NCBI GenBank assembly: GCA_963930655.1
Contig: OZ005612.1
Coordinates: forward strand, 8,065,001-8,129,000
Reading direction: 5' to 3'
Origin: Myrica gale
Taxonomy: Eukaryota; Streptophyta; Magnoliopsida; Fagales; Myricaceae
DNA: 64,000 nucleotides
A program made the position numbers and the translations under genes. Positions 10,965 to 23,216 of the stretch are shown here, piece after piece; the stretch's first letter is position 1, and each line of letters opens with the position of its first letter. The notes below the pieces were generated by a model, which saw only the letters and a program-made list of their open reading frames with translations, had not been told where the DNA came from and ran no database searches.

Positions 10965-12399
10965 TCTTATGATCTTCAGAAGAATGGGCCAGTTATAACA
11001 GTGGAACTTCAAACTTGAAATATTGTGGAGCAGTACTTGTGATCCTCGATTTGACAAGTCTTAACATTGGTGAAACGGTAACTAGTGTCGAACAAATTAC
11101 CATTCCTGCCTGAATTATCCTATAGGCTATATAGCCTTCTTTCCCTGGAGGTGTAGCGTTGGATTTTCTATTCGTTTCGATTATGGTATCAACAAAATAG
11201 GTTAACTTGAACATCTTTTCTATAAGCACTATTATATATTCTAAAAAAACATAAAAAAAATCCCAAAAACTTTTTTTGTCATTAATGTTTTTAAAAAAAT
11301 TCATGTTTCTTGATTGGGCATGCATAAATTAAATGTTCATTTTTGTTATAAAAATGACAAGTATGTGTAGGTATACTAGAGGACTTTTGACAAAATGTTT
11401 TATTGTCTTCAAATCATGCATTATGATTACATTTTAAAAATTTCATCCTCCCCCAAAACCAAACGCATAAAAACTTTCAAAATCGATACTCTTCTTCGTA
11501 GCGGTCTCCCATGGGCAGTCGCTAGGTGTAGCATTAATAGACTATTATGACAAAATTATATGGTTTAAATAGAGATTGACATGTGGTGTAAAGGTGACAA
11601 GAATAACAATAGTAACATGACAGTTATTTCTGAATGTCAGTAGGGCTGATCATCGGTACCGGTCACCGGCGCTCAGTGGCACTGGTGCTAGTAAGCAATT
11701 TTCTCGCTTAGTGTGGATTTTGCCGATGGCGGTGAAACCATCCACCCTTTGACGGTTTTACCGCTTCACCGTTTTCAATTTTTTTTATTTAATTTCATGC
11801 GAAACCACGTTGGTTCTTTTGTTTATTGCTCATTAAACCTAATCATTCCCCTTCCCCTTACCTCATTTTTCTCTTGCAGTCGAGCTCCTCAACAACCTTA
11901 GTGCCTCTTCGAGTCTCCCCCTTTGCGATTGCAACCCTCTCTCTCCCCTCTACAACTTTCTTGCTCACTTTTTCTCACTCCCACTTGTTGCGATTTGATA
12001 TTATATGTTGTGATTTGGAAGCGTTTTCGAATTTGTTGGATTTTGTTGCGATTTGGTTGAGATTTGTAAAGTTTTTTGAATTTGTGGAATTTTGGCAACT
12101 TTTTTTAAACGAATATGTGCAGTTTGGAATTTTTTGCACAAATAGTCCTTGTGGTATTACGTTTTTACAAAAAATTTCCTTGGGTAACACTTTCGACAAA
12201 TCAGACTCTGGGGTCACCTGTTGAGGCAAATATGAATTTCTTCGTTCCCACGGAGTCAACCCATTGAAGGCAGATGCTAATCTATAAAAGAAGTGCCACG
12301 TAAGTACCAATAATCGACTGACGCGTGTCTCCATCAATCAACTGGGACGCCACTCTGAAAGCCCTCTTCAACCTTTCTCGAATGTTTGCTCATTTCGCC
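10965..12399. other. Intergenic sequence with a possible hAT-like end
   Basis: No gene is recognised. At 11641 a sequence begins TAGGGCTGATCATCGGTACC and continues with GGTACCGGTCACCGG-type words, which resembles the start of another hAT-type element. No matching second end or target duplication was found, so it may be truncated. From about 12110 the text 'tagtccttgtggtatta' followed by 'aatttccttgggtaacac' resembles a non-coding repeat seen in many plant genomes, but the family was not identified. Confidence 0.3.
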
Positions 12400-12799
12400 A
12401 TAGCCCCTTGAGGACTCTTGTTCTTAGAAAACGGTTCTGGGTCCCATTGATCTGTTCACGAGTTATACGAATTGTCCAACACCATTAATGGTGAAAGCTT
12501 TGCACCCCCAGAAACAGAAAAATACGTTTGTTTTTTCCTTGAGAAAGAGAGTGGACAACTCATTTGAAGGTTGCTTGAGCTATGGTAGATGGGTGTAGGA
12601 TTGAAAAGTAGTGAGTTAGAATTTTTTGATACACACATCAATTCCTCATGTTGTAAAGTTGTCGTTACTATTTTTGGTTCTTGAGGAATCGAATGGAGGG
12701 ATTTGCATAATTAGGATTGAGTTTGATTATACCTGATTTGCTCATTGTAGTCGTGGAATGTACAGGAAATTGTGGAGTGACAATTGTGAGAGGATCAAC

Positions 12800-13740
12800 A
12801 TGTGGAGTGGGCTCATGAAGTGATTGGTCAATTGGAAGGGCTACCACATGATTGAAATTGTCCTACACAAGCTTCGTAAAAGGTGGAAGAGATGGAACAG
12901 AGTTCTACCCAAGAATCGAGTTCCTGAATGTTGATTCTATTTTGAATTTCAAGAGAAGAAGTGTCATGCCATTTGGTAAAAGTGCTGATTATGGGGGACT
13001 GAAAAGTGTTAGTGTGGGACACAGGTAAGTTTTTGAAATGAAAATGTTTGTCATCAAAAGTCACATGGCGGGAGATATAGTTGTAGTTAGTGGTAATATG
13101 CAAACAAACATACACAAAACATACCCTTTGTGTTGATCCCAAAAAAACAAGGTAAGGATTTTAGATCAAATTTGTTTCTTTGGTATCCCTTACATAAGCA
13201 AAATACTTGCAACCAAAAACACGCAAACCACCATAATTCAACATCCTATTGAAGAGCATAGAATATGGTGAAACATTTTTAATAGCAATACAAGGAAGAT
13301 GGTTAAGAAGAAATACTGCCACAGAGCAAAGCCTCCACTCAATACTTTTTTGGCATGACACTATGATATAACATAGTAAGACTAATTTCACAAACGATTC
13401 GGTGTCGTCTCTCCACTAAGCCGTTTTGTTTTGTTGAGACGTATATGGACATGAGATGTGATGGGCAATACTCTTATCTTGTAAAAAAGATTCAAAGTAG
13501 AACTAGAAAATTCTCCTCCCCCATCGGATTGAAATTTTGAGTCTTTTAGAAAATTTGTGTTCAATTAAAGGCAAGAATTTTTTGAACTCTCTAAAACAAT
13601 CAGATTTCTTTCACAGAGATATAAGCCAAGCTTATCTATTATAATCATCAATAATCACAACATAGTAAGAGAAATGAGCATTAGATTTACCATTATAAGA
13701 TGCTTTGGCTCGTCACTATAATGTCAGAAGTAATAAAGCC
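12800..13740 (-). mobile_element. Copia retrotransposon fossil, integrase end
   Basis: On the - strand, 13161-13391 encodes a Copia integrase C-terminal signature (VFLLNHLPC, then NYGGLRVFGCKYFAYV). Just beyond it, 13400-13440 resembles the conserved 'QQNG' region. The stretch 12828-13142 carries the following linker (SRHVTFDDKHFHF). No LTRs were found and most of the element is missing. It is an old, broken fragment with many breaks. A MITE sits at its upstream side at 13744. Confidence 0.7.
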
Positions 13741-13743
13741 TTA

Positions 13744-14715
13744 GGCTGCGTTTGTTTCGACTGAATATGTTTTCATGCAGAATATTTTCAAAAACATATG
13801 TGTTTGGTAGGGGCTGAAAAAAAAGTCAAAGGAAAATGGGATAAGCAGTTAAAGGAAAATAACCTCTATCAGGCTGAAAACAACTTACCCTTTGAAGAAG
13901 CGTAAGTTGTTTTCCAGATGACTATATTTTCTCTATTTTATCTAACAGACGCTATCTATTATTTTTTCTCATCTATATTCTCTCTACTAACAAAATAAAC
14001 TCAAATTATTTTTCAGGTGACTATTTTTTATCTATTCTATCGCAAAATATGCTATCTACTATTTTTTCTCTAACAAAAAAACTTAAATTATTTTTTCAGT
14101 TAACTATTTTTTCTCTATTTTCTACCAAAATGATGAATATTAATTTATCATTATGAAAGTGGATAGTTTTGGAAATTTTATGTTAGACATTATTTTTTAT
14201 TTTTATTCAGTATTTTTAATATTTTTATCGATAATAAAAATTTATTTTAGCGTTTCAGGTTGTAATTCGTATTTTATTGGACCTCCTTTTATTATTTTTA
14301 ATATCTCGCTATCATTTAAACTTTGATTCCACATTTTCGCAATTAGTTTGTTGAGATAAAGCTACAAAAAGGCTCTGATGAGTCGAAGCTTTATAGATAG
14401 CTCTTCATTTGCTGATTGACAAATTTGTAAGAAAGACACAACTTTCCGATTGGAGCCTTTGATAATTCAAATGGATAATTAGAGGAAGTATATGTCTAGA
14501 TCCTTCTAATATGATTGTTATTCTGAACCTAGAGGTACATCAAAACAAAACAGGCTCACAAAATATTCTTTAAATTTTCAGGTGACAACCAAACACTATA
14601 TGTTTATTTTCAAGGAATTAGCCAAACACTAAAACTTGTTTTGTTTTCCTTGTAAATATTTTCAGTTGCAAATATTTTCTTATTTTCCTCCTTTTACGCC
14701 GAAACAAACACAGCC
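13744..14715. mobile_element. PIF/Harbinger-like MITE or non-autonomous element
   Basis: This 972-bp non-coding element has inverted ends. The left end reads GGCTGCGTTTGTTTCGAC and the right end, reverse complemented, reads GGCTGTGTTTGTTTCGGCG. A 3-bp TTA target duplication lies at 13741-13743 and 14716-14718. The 3-bp TTA/TAA duplication and the G-rich, T-rich terminal sequence are typical of PIF/Harbinger (Tourist-like) elements. The interior is AT-rich and contains three diverged copies of a 'ttttttctctattttatc' theme between 13928 and 14125. Confidence 0.75.
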
Positions 14716-14718
14716 TTA

Positions 14719-16563
14719 ATGATGTATTCTACATATAAGATGCTTTGCCTTATCACTATGCATAAACCATTTCTTTATGATGATTTTCAAACCTTTAGTG
14801 GAATCTTTATAATTCGGTAAACACAGAATAAATCAAAGCAACTTCAATCGAATTTAATGTGATTTTAAATAACAAAACACCAAAACGATAAGCCAAGACA
14901 AAACCAGCAACCTAGTCTTCTTATTCTTGACTTTGAAATAGTAAAAAAAAAAAAAGTCAAGTTAGTCAAATCGAATTCGAGTTTGCTTAATTGAAATGGT
15001 AAGCCACCGAAAAAAAATGACAAAATTTTTTACTTTTTTACAAAATTCACTTATTATAAAGCGAAAAAAATGAGAAACAAAACCTGTGTTACTGCGTAAA
15101 ACCAAACTTCTTTTCACTTTTCATGCTTCCGAAGTTGAGAGCCGGATCAAAACAATCACTGTTCACACATGACAACTTTTCACGCATTCGCTTTCACGTT
15201 CGTCGTTCTCAACAAACAAATAGAGTACAAAAAAAAAGTTTGTAAAAAGCAGGTAAATGAACAGTGACATTGAAACGGTAAATGCAAAGAAACACCATTT
15301 TTGTCAAACCATGTCAGTCCTATGGACTGACTATGACAGTGAACAAACCAAAATATCTTCATTTACCGACCAAATGCCAGCGAAGTAAAACAATACTCAA
15401 TGGATAAAACTATTTGCAGAGATGAATAGAAGATTAGTAAGCGGAATTAATATTTCGACGACATCCGGTCTGTTAACCAGTGGATGATCAAAATAGAGTC
15501 TGCTTCCGCTTCCGATTCTTAGCAGACTTAGTGGAATTCTGACAATGTTTTGGGCAATTTGTTTGGCCCATTTAAGTATTTTTTACAAATAATAAAGATG
15601 TTATTCATTTATCAGAATTCACAAATACAAATATCATATCAGAAAATTAAAATATACAATCCGAACTTCATAAGAACGTTTCTCAATTTATTACAAAGAT
15701 CTCAATTATATAAATGAATACAACAAGTATATAAATGAAAATTAAGAATTTACATTGCACTTGCACCACATCAAGTCATCAACTCACCAAGACACCAAGT
15801 GATTAGAGTTGAATTTTGGAGTGAAATGTTAGTCATTCTTTAAAGTTCAAATTAATACAACCATATCATATTAGTTTTGATGGCTATTTTATTTAGCCCA
15901 TAATATTTAAAAACCAACAACTCATTTAAAAATCGAAAACAACATCCTAACAACCTATTTTAAAAATTGAAAACAACAATAATATAAAATCCAGATTCAC
16001 AACAAAATCCTAAAACATGCAATTCACAAACAAGTGTAAAAATAAATATAAAAACATGCAATTCGCAAAATCCATATTCAATAAATTCGAAAACAACATG
16101 TAAATAACAAAATTCAGATTCCGTAAATCTAAAAACAATATGTAATTCACAAAATTCATAATCACAAATTCACAAAGTCACCTAATAAATAGTAACCTAG
16201 ACACCATCACAATTCCTAAATAGCTAAATAAATATTATGGGCTTAATAATAGGTCAAGACTCGATTAAAACAATAATCGAAAAACATAGTGTATACTGAC
16301 ATAACTCGAAATAAAAGAATATTACAATACAAACTTAGAAGTTGTAAAGAAGAAATTAAAAACATAACCAAACGTCAATCAATCACGAAGCCACGATTGA
16401 TGCAGCATCAGAAATCATCTCCACAGAAAAACAAATTTATTAACAAGGAGCTCATAATTTTTTTTAATTAAATGAAAGTAGGAATGTGAAATTTTGTATA
16501 AACCTATGTCCATCATATAACTAGTGGGATCTTCTGTCCCATCAACAACTTGAGGTTCCTTAA
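14719..16563. other. AT-rich intergenic DNA, no gene seen
   Basis: There is no convincing coding frame on either strand. The first 40 bases resemble the sequence before the neighbouring MITE ('agatgctttgccttatcactat' is a near-copy of text at about 13701), which suggests a short duplication. From 15590 to 16250 the DNA is a simple, A-rich composition with repeated 'aaaacaacatgtaa' phrases. Confidence 0.4.
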
Positions 16564-17259
16564 TCTCATCATCATCCGCAGTTTTGATCCACGGTATAAT
16601 ATAAATATATATATTGTTAAAAAAATAATTAAACGACGTCGTTCTACTTTATACGACGTCGTTCTATTTAAAGTAGAACGACATCGTTTTACTATTTAGT
16701 TAAAAAATAAAATAAAAAACTAACGGAACCTGTTTTCCATTGAACCGGCGGAAACTACCGCTTCCAGGAAGCCTCCAAATCCACCTTCGATTCCGATTCT
16801 TGGAAGGGGCGGACCGCAGCTTCCCGGAACCGGTGATGGAACCAGAAACGGAGCTCCGCCGGAACTCGGATCGGACTTGCACCCCTATCCATGGGTGAGT
16901 ATTGTTACCTTCTCATCATCATCCGCAGTTTTGATCCACGGTATAATATAAATATAAATATATTTTTTAAAAAAAAACTAAACGACGTCGTTCTACTTTA
17001 AACGATGTCGTTCTATTTAAAGTAGAACGACATCGTTTTACTATTTAGTTAAAAAAAAAAAAATTAAAAAACTAACGGAACTGGTTTTCCGTTGAACCGG
17101 CGGAAACTCCCGCTTCTCGGAAGCCTCCAAATCCATCTCCGATTCTGGTTCCTGGAAGGGGCGGACCGCAGCTTCCCGGAACCCGTGATGGAAACAGAAA
17201 CGGAGCTCCGCCGGAGCTCGGACCTTGCACCCCTATCCATGGGTGAGTATTGTTACCTT
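16564..17259. repeat. Tandem duplication of a 347-bp unit
   Basis: Copy 1 covers 16564-16910 and copy 2 covers 16911-17259. Both begin TCTCATCATCATCCGCAG and end GTGAGTATTGTTACCTT, and they differ only at scattered sites and small indels. Each unit holds a hairpin-forming set of ACGACGTCGTTCTACTTT words with their inverse (AAAGTAGAACGACATCGT), followed by a GC-rich half. That half includes TTGCACCCCTATCCATGGG, whose reverse (TAGGGGTGCAA) resembles some hAT termini. No coding function is apparent. Confidence 0.9.
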
Positions 17260-18596
17260 CGATCAAAGACTACTCTTTTTCACAAAGAGTTAGTTAAGAG
17301 AATTTGCTCTTATGGTTTCTTTTCGTTGATTCAAAAGTCTTCGGTTTATGTTACTGACAACCTGGGTTCGAATGTGTTAGTGACAACCTTCCATCTGGTC
17401 TTGAGCGAGGACAGGCGTCGCACATGGTGGCTCATCTGCACTAGACGTTGAAGGCTTGCACGGGTTGGAAGAAGAAGACAAGTCAGGCTGTCAACTTCTA
17501 ATTCAAAGAAACTTTCACTGGAAGAAGAAAATCATTGTCAAACTTCAAAGGCAACGATCGAAACGATAATGGACTTGGAAGACACACACAGGTTGAACGA
17601 AGAAGATGAAGTGTACAATGTCGTTTCAGCAAGTCATTCGCAAGTCTCACAAACTTTAAACGACAACATGTTGGTTATTGAAAAGGCTAAAGAAAATGGA
17701 CAGATGCGCATGCCATACTAGAAGCCCAATTAAAGAATCCGGATGACAGCCAAGAAGCAAGTGTTGTCCAGTGCAACTTAAAATTGAAGCCCAGGCACGT
17801 GAAGCCTGTGAAGGACGCCCAATCTCTAGCCACTGGAGCCCAAATAACTTGCCGAGCCCAACTCCAAATAGTACGCGTGCTACAACCTGCGTGGATTTAA
17901 AGCTCAAACCGTGAGCCCAAGGTCTATTTTAGCCCAATTTCAACCTAAAATACTTGTTAATCAAAGGTTAGCCTATCAAATTAATTCTCTAAGTTTCAGA
18001 TTTGATAAATGTATATTTTTAGATGTTGTTAAGGCTAATAATCATGATAAAAATAAAAGTTTTATATATACCCATGGGTTTATCCTAGATTTGTTGGACA
18101 AAGTCATGTATTTTGAAAGAAATGCACAAGTCCTTGGATTGATCAAGACCAGAGTATGAGGTTTCAGATCGCGACTTGAGAGGTTCTTTCGAGCACACTC
18201 TGAGGTATGGTTGGCCATCTCTTCAGAAGAAATATAGTTAACGGTTGTTAAATAGCAGTTGTTGTTTTATATATTTTTTCGAAGTCAATCCTTTGGTCAT
18301 AGAAGCGGCTGCCATCCCTTCTGAAGAAATATAGTTAACTTTTATTTCTCCCTTTCCACTATATCTTGAATACAATGGTAACTTATATCAATGTTTTTTC
18401 CTTTGGACCTCTGTATTCCACTTTTTATTCACAAGATAGTAGGTTGATTATTACAAAACACATTTACCGGTCAAGTTATTATACCTAAATGCATGCTTTC
18501 TACTAAGCATTTTATCCAAATCGCTTCACTTACCACTGTGCTACATGAGATATACTAAGCTTCCATAGTATATTTCGCAACACAACTCTTTTTCTT
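17260..18596. other. Intergenic DNA, no gene recognised
   Basis: Several short open frames occur, the longest being 17911-18159 (82 codons), but none has recognisable domains or splice partners. A phrase 'cttcagaagaaatatagttaac' near 18218 recurs almost exactly near 18319, so the stretch contains a small direct duplication. It may be the remnant of a retroelement 3' region preceding the Copia fossil to its right. Confidence 0.35.
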
Positions 18597-20512
18597 ACCT
18601 AACCAATAAACAACTATTCCACTGAATAGAAATACATTATCCACTTGTGAATTTTCTATCATCATGATCTCCTGCAAAATTAGGATCAGTATAACTTATG
18701 ATTTCTAGATCACCAATTTCAAAACATAATCCCATATTTCTAGTGCTTCGTAAATATCTAAATATTCTTTTAATTGCATGCCAATGATTCTTTCCTAGAT
18801 GAGATTGATATCTACTTACTAGACCTACTGTACAACAAATAACATACATTAGATTGCCTATAGCTTGAGCATAAGGAATATCTTCAATTTCCTCCATTCC
18901 TGCTTCATTTTGTGGACACATTTTCTTACTTACATTTATTCCTTCATTAATGGGAATATCGACTGGCCTGTCGTCACTCATATTAAGTCTTTTAAAAACT
19001 TTATCTATATATTTCTCCTAATTTAAATATAAGACTTTTAAGTCTCTATTTCTTGAAATTTTAATTCCTAAGAACATAAGTTGCCAAACCCATATCTTTC
19101 ATTTCAAATTTAGATTCTAAGAATGATTTTACCTCATTGATCATTTCTGGAGAATTACTGGCTAATAATATGTCATCAACATATAATGATAATATGATTA
19201 TGTTTTTATCCATTTTGCAAATATAACCAAAGTGATCTAAAGGACTTATCCCGAAACCAATTTCTAAAATTGCCTGGTGGAACTTTTAATACCATGGTCC
19301 CGATGATTCCTCAAGTCCATACAAAGATTTATAACTTGTAGACTTTATCTTCATTTCCTTCCTGTTGAAAACCTTCAGGTTGATAATGTAGATTTTTTAT
19401 TTCAATTCTCCTTTTAGAAATGCAAATTTTTCATCTAATTGAAGTAATTCTAAATGCATTTTAGCAACAATGGACATTAATATTGCAAACTTTGCTATTG
19501 GATAATATGTATCTACAAAGTCTACACCAGGTTGTTAAGTATATCCTTTTACTATCAATTTAGCCTTATATTTTTCTAGGCTTCCGTCAACATGGAATTT
19601 CTTTCTTAATACTCATTTATAACCTATGGCTTCTCTATAACTCAGTAAATTTATTAATTCCAAAACTTTATTTTTATTTATTGGGTCAATCACCTCATTC
19701 ATAGCATTAAGCCATTCTATTGCATCTGGTAGGCTCATAGCCTCTTTGAAATTCACTGGATCATTTTCTAAATTTATGAGAACATGATGATCTCTTAATA
19801 TACTTGACGGTCTTCTTATTCTTTTGCTCCCACTGTTTCCAACATCCTTGGATAATGAATTATTTTTCGGAGACTTTCTTTTACTTTATTGTCATCCTCA
19901 TTGTCCAATAATTATATTTCCTCTATGGGTATTACTTGATTGGTATTCTCACGAAAAACTTCTATCTCTACTTTCTATTAGTCCTATATCAGGATGGTAA
20001 AACCTATAGCCACTTCAATTTTCTGAATATCCTATGAATTTGCATTTGCATTTTTTACTTTCTAACTTATTCCTTAAGGGTTTAGGAGTAAGTACATGAG
20101 CTTTATAGGCCCAAACTTTTAAAGTTTCATAATCAGGTTTTAGACCTGTCCAATATTCATATGATGTTAATACTTTAGCATTGGTCTTGATTCTATTTAA
20201 TATATATGAGGCTTTAGAAAATAATTTTTCCAAAAAATGAATTGAAAATTTCTACATATATTAACATGGATCTGGTAATTTCCATTAGAGTCTTATTTCA
20301 TCATTTTGCAATACCATTTTGTTGTGGTCTAAATGCCATTGTATACAAATGTTTGATACTATTTTCTTTGTCAAAATCATCCATGGCTTCATACTCACCA
20401 CCCTTATTATTATTATTCAAATTCTTTATGGACCTACCCAATTGTTTTGCTACCTCCAATTTATATTCTTTAAATTTCTCTATTGCTTCAGATTTATAGT
20501 TAAGGCGATAAA
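18597..20512 (-). mobile_element. Copia retrotransposon fossil (integrase to RNase H)
   Basis: It reads right to left. The integrase core end is recognisable at 20015-20543 (FRPQQNG, then the later TGLKPDYETLKVWAYKAHV). A Copia reverse transcriptase stretch lies near 19130-19230, where the - strand encodes the YVDD-type region. The RNase H region is at 18637-18981 (DIPYAQAIGNLMYV, then YLRSTRNMGLCF). The order fits Copia (integrase before reverse transcriptase). It is old and broken, with many breaks and no LTRs found. Its upstream side is cut by the LTR-like sequence starting at 20513. Confidence 0.8.
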
Positions 20513-21886
20513 TGTGAGACCCCGACTTAGAGACTAGTAGCATTGATCAGTTTAGGTTTCTTTCGATGTCAATTTAGGCATTAAAATTTATTTGATGACC
20601 TGAACTTGGGGACACTTTAGAGAGATGAATTGCAGAAAAATTTGGGCTTAGAACCTTCGCATGTTGAAGATAAAATTATGTTAATCAATTTTCAGGTTTA
20701 CAATTGCTGTCTTTGGGAAGTTGATGGGTGACTTCTTGGACCTGGTCTTTAGTTTAAAGATCCATATTATGTGCTGACCTTGGTGTAACTCCGAATAGTT
20801 ATTTGTGGAGCAACTATCAAATGTATTATGCAGATAATAATGTAGTAATGGCAAGTGTAGAATTTTCATTGCAAATGTGTTGCTGAAAAATAAGGTTAAC
20901 TATTGTGAAGAGCTAAAGTTGGGTTTGTTGTTGTTTGAGAACCTATAGCATTTGATAAGCTTGATCTATAGTGTTGGAAATCATTAAGAATTATAGGGTA
21001 GACTTGTTAAACTAGTTGCTGGAATTTAGTTTCTGCAAATCACAAAGCTCGAATTAGGAGTAACTTTAATGCAATATTTTTATCCTTTGATCTTGAGAGA
21101 GAATTTTTTATTATAGGCCTATGAAATGCGAAGATTTTAAGCCATACTTCAGGTGATTCCAATAAATATTGAGCAAGTTATGGAATTTAAAGTCTATACG
21201 TCAAGCTGTTAGCAGCCTTTCACATCCAGATTTCTTTCTCATTCAAAGTAGTTTTTAAGTGAACAATTTAAGTATGATTTTTATGGAGATCACAAAGCTC
21301 GAATTAGGAGTAACTTTAATGCAATATTTTTATCCTTTGATCTTGAGAGAGAATTTTTTGTTTAAGGCCTATGAAATGCTAGGTGATTCCAATAAATATT
21401 GAGCAAGTTATGGAATTTAAAGTCTATACGTAAAGCTGACAGCAGCCTTTCACGTCCAGATTTCTTTCTCATTCAAAGTAGTTTTTAAGTGAACAATTTA
21501 AGTATGATTTTTATGGGTTTGGTCTTGAATTTTAAGTTTATCAAAGATGAACATTTTGAGATAAATCTCGTGTGATTTAGAGGTGTATTGAATAAGTTAT
21601 AGTGTTTTGAAAGTGGAAGGTCGAGCTGAAGACAACGGTACGTTTGCTCTGAGATTTTTATCTGTTACAAAGTGTTTTTGAAAATGTAAATTAGTTCCTA
21701 TTTTTATTAGTATTATCTTCAAATTTATGTTCTCTACACATATTTTGATGGTATCATGCTTCATAGGCTCAACTGGAATAACAATAGTGCTTATTGAGTT
21801 GAGCTTACTCACCCCCTTTTTTATCCAAAAAAATATCACAGGCTTGAGTGCTTGAAAGACATTATTATTTCCTTTGTCTTCATTGG
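20513..21886. mobile_element. LTR-like fragment interrupting the Copia fossil
   Basis: The sequence begins TGTGAGACCCCGACTTAGAG. This is the same start word as the solo LTR at 46220, and it breaks directly into the Copia integrase. It contains a tandem duplication at 21041-21515. Near 21780 it has 'gagcttactcacccc', a phrase resembling the late part of Gypsy LTRs. No clean right end or target duplication was found, so it is probably a truncated Ty3/Gypsy LTR. The extent is approximate. Confidence 0.4.
21041..21515. repeat. Tandem duplication of a 250-bp unit
   Basis: Copy 1 runs 21041-21290 and copy 2 runs 21291-about 21515. Both start CACAAAGCTCGAATTAGGAG and end in 'aagtatgatttttatgg'. The second copy lacks about 20 bases in its middle. 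The high similarity implies a fairly recent event within the LTR-like fragment. Confidence 0.9.
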
Positions 21887-22780
21887 ACTAGGTGCCCTTA
21901 AACTCTGGGTCTTTAGGAGGTGCAACGTATAACTTCGGTATACTTTGAAGTGGAGGATCTAGGGTGATGAGTAAATATTCCTCGGTCCATAGAAGGAAAA
22001 TGGCATGGTGAAATTCGGGGACCTTCAACCCAAACCTGAGAAAAGAGTACAAGACACTAGGCCCTGGCTGAGGGACTATGCCCCAAGCCCTGGCTGGGTC
22101 GAGAAACATGGAAGGAAAGGATATTAGAAAAATCTGAAGCCCTCTTGATTAGCTTTGTCTATCCCAGCTAGGCCTGAGCTAAGTGCGGAAAGAAACACCA
22201 AAAGGAAGGAAAGTTGTCCCGCCCTCACCAATTCCAATAGAATTCGTGCCAATAGAGAAAGGAATCGCTTAAATAATACAAACCGAAAAACTATCTGGCC
22301 AACAAAAGAAAGGATCGCTAGGATTGGCAATACCAAGAATGATTGATAACACCATAGCTCATAAAGGAAAAGAAATCAAATGCCGATTCCATCCAAACAT
22401 AGACCTAGCGGGTCCACCCCAACCCCTATAAAAGGAACATGTACGTGTTCCTTTCTTTCCTAACTATTATTCTACTCACACTCTCCAGAAACCCATTTAG
22501 GCATCCGAGTCTCACTCGCGTGGTGACTCTAGCCCGGTTTGTCTTTCTCTTGCAGGTGTTTGTTTTAGACCCGAATGTACTGGAAGGCTAACCATTGCTC
22601 ATATGCTAGGCCAGACATTTTTGACATCATCACATGGGAGGTGGCACCAGTGGTAGGAGGTTGGCACATAACAAAGGGTTTAGCCTCTTTAAGGGGCTCG
22701 TTCTGTTGTCCTTCAGCTTCCACCAACGAGGCTGCTATAACTATATATTATAACTATATTAATATATTTTTAATTCAGAT
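21887..22780 (+). other. LTR-like region with promoter signal
   Basis: A TATA box in the phrase 'cccctataaaaggaac' lies near 22421-22436. About 70 bases on come 'actcacactctccagaaacc' and then 'ctcttgcaggtgtttg', a layout typical of a Gypsy-type LTR promoter and R/U5 region on the + strand. The preceding 500 bases repeat 'ccctggctg' phrases (22061, 22088). No internal coding domain or target duplication was identified, so it is called a possible solo or truncated LTR. Confidence 0.35.
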
Positions 22781-22949
22781 TGAAATTCTCGTCATGTTAG
22801 TTTAATTTTGGAGATGAGTAGTAGAATTAACAATATAATAGATATCTAAACTATTCTTTAAATGTGCCCATTCTCTTCAACATAAAAGGTGGAGTAACAT
22901 CAGCAAATACCATGGGTTGTGCTTATTAGTTGAGAGGATATTTTAAGAA

Positions 22950-23192
22950 AAAAGTCACTTGCCTCCCAAAACTTTCAAAATTAATTAATTTGCGCCTCAA
23001 AATAAAATACGGTGAAAATCGTGCCACATAACTCTTTTATAACACACGTAGTACGATTTTTTCGGTTGAATTTTTTTAATTAGGGGCATATATTAATGAA
23101 ATTTGGTAGTTCAATAGCTCAATGTGTCAAAAGTAGTAGTTGAGACCCCTGTTAGAGATTACTTTAGTAATTTGGGAGCGCAAGTGACTTTT
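22950..23192. mobile_element. MITE-like element with about 20-bp inverted ends
   Basis: The left end reads AAAAGTCACTTGCCTCCCAAA and the reverse complement of the right end reads AAAAGTCACTTGCGCTCCCA, near-identical inverted termini about 245 bp apart. The interior is non-coding. The outer flanks share GGATA (22936-22940 and beyond 23205), but a clean target duplication cannot be set, so the superfamily (Mutator-like is possible) is uncertain. Confidence 0.55.
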
Positions 23193-23216
23193 CCTCATTT
23201 TTTTAGGGATAATATG

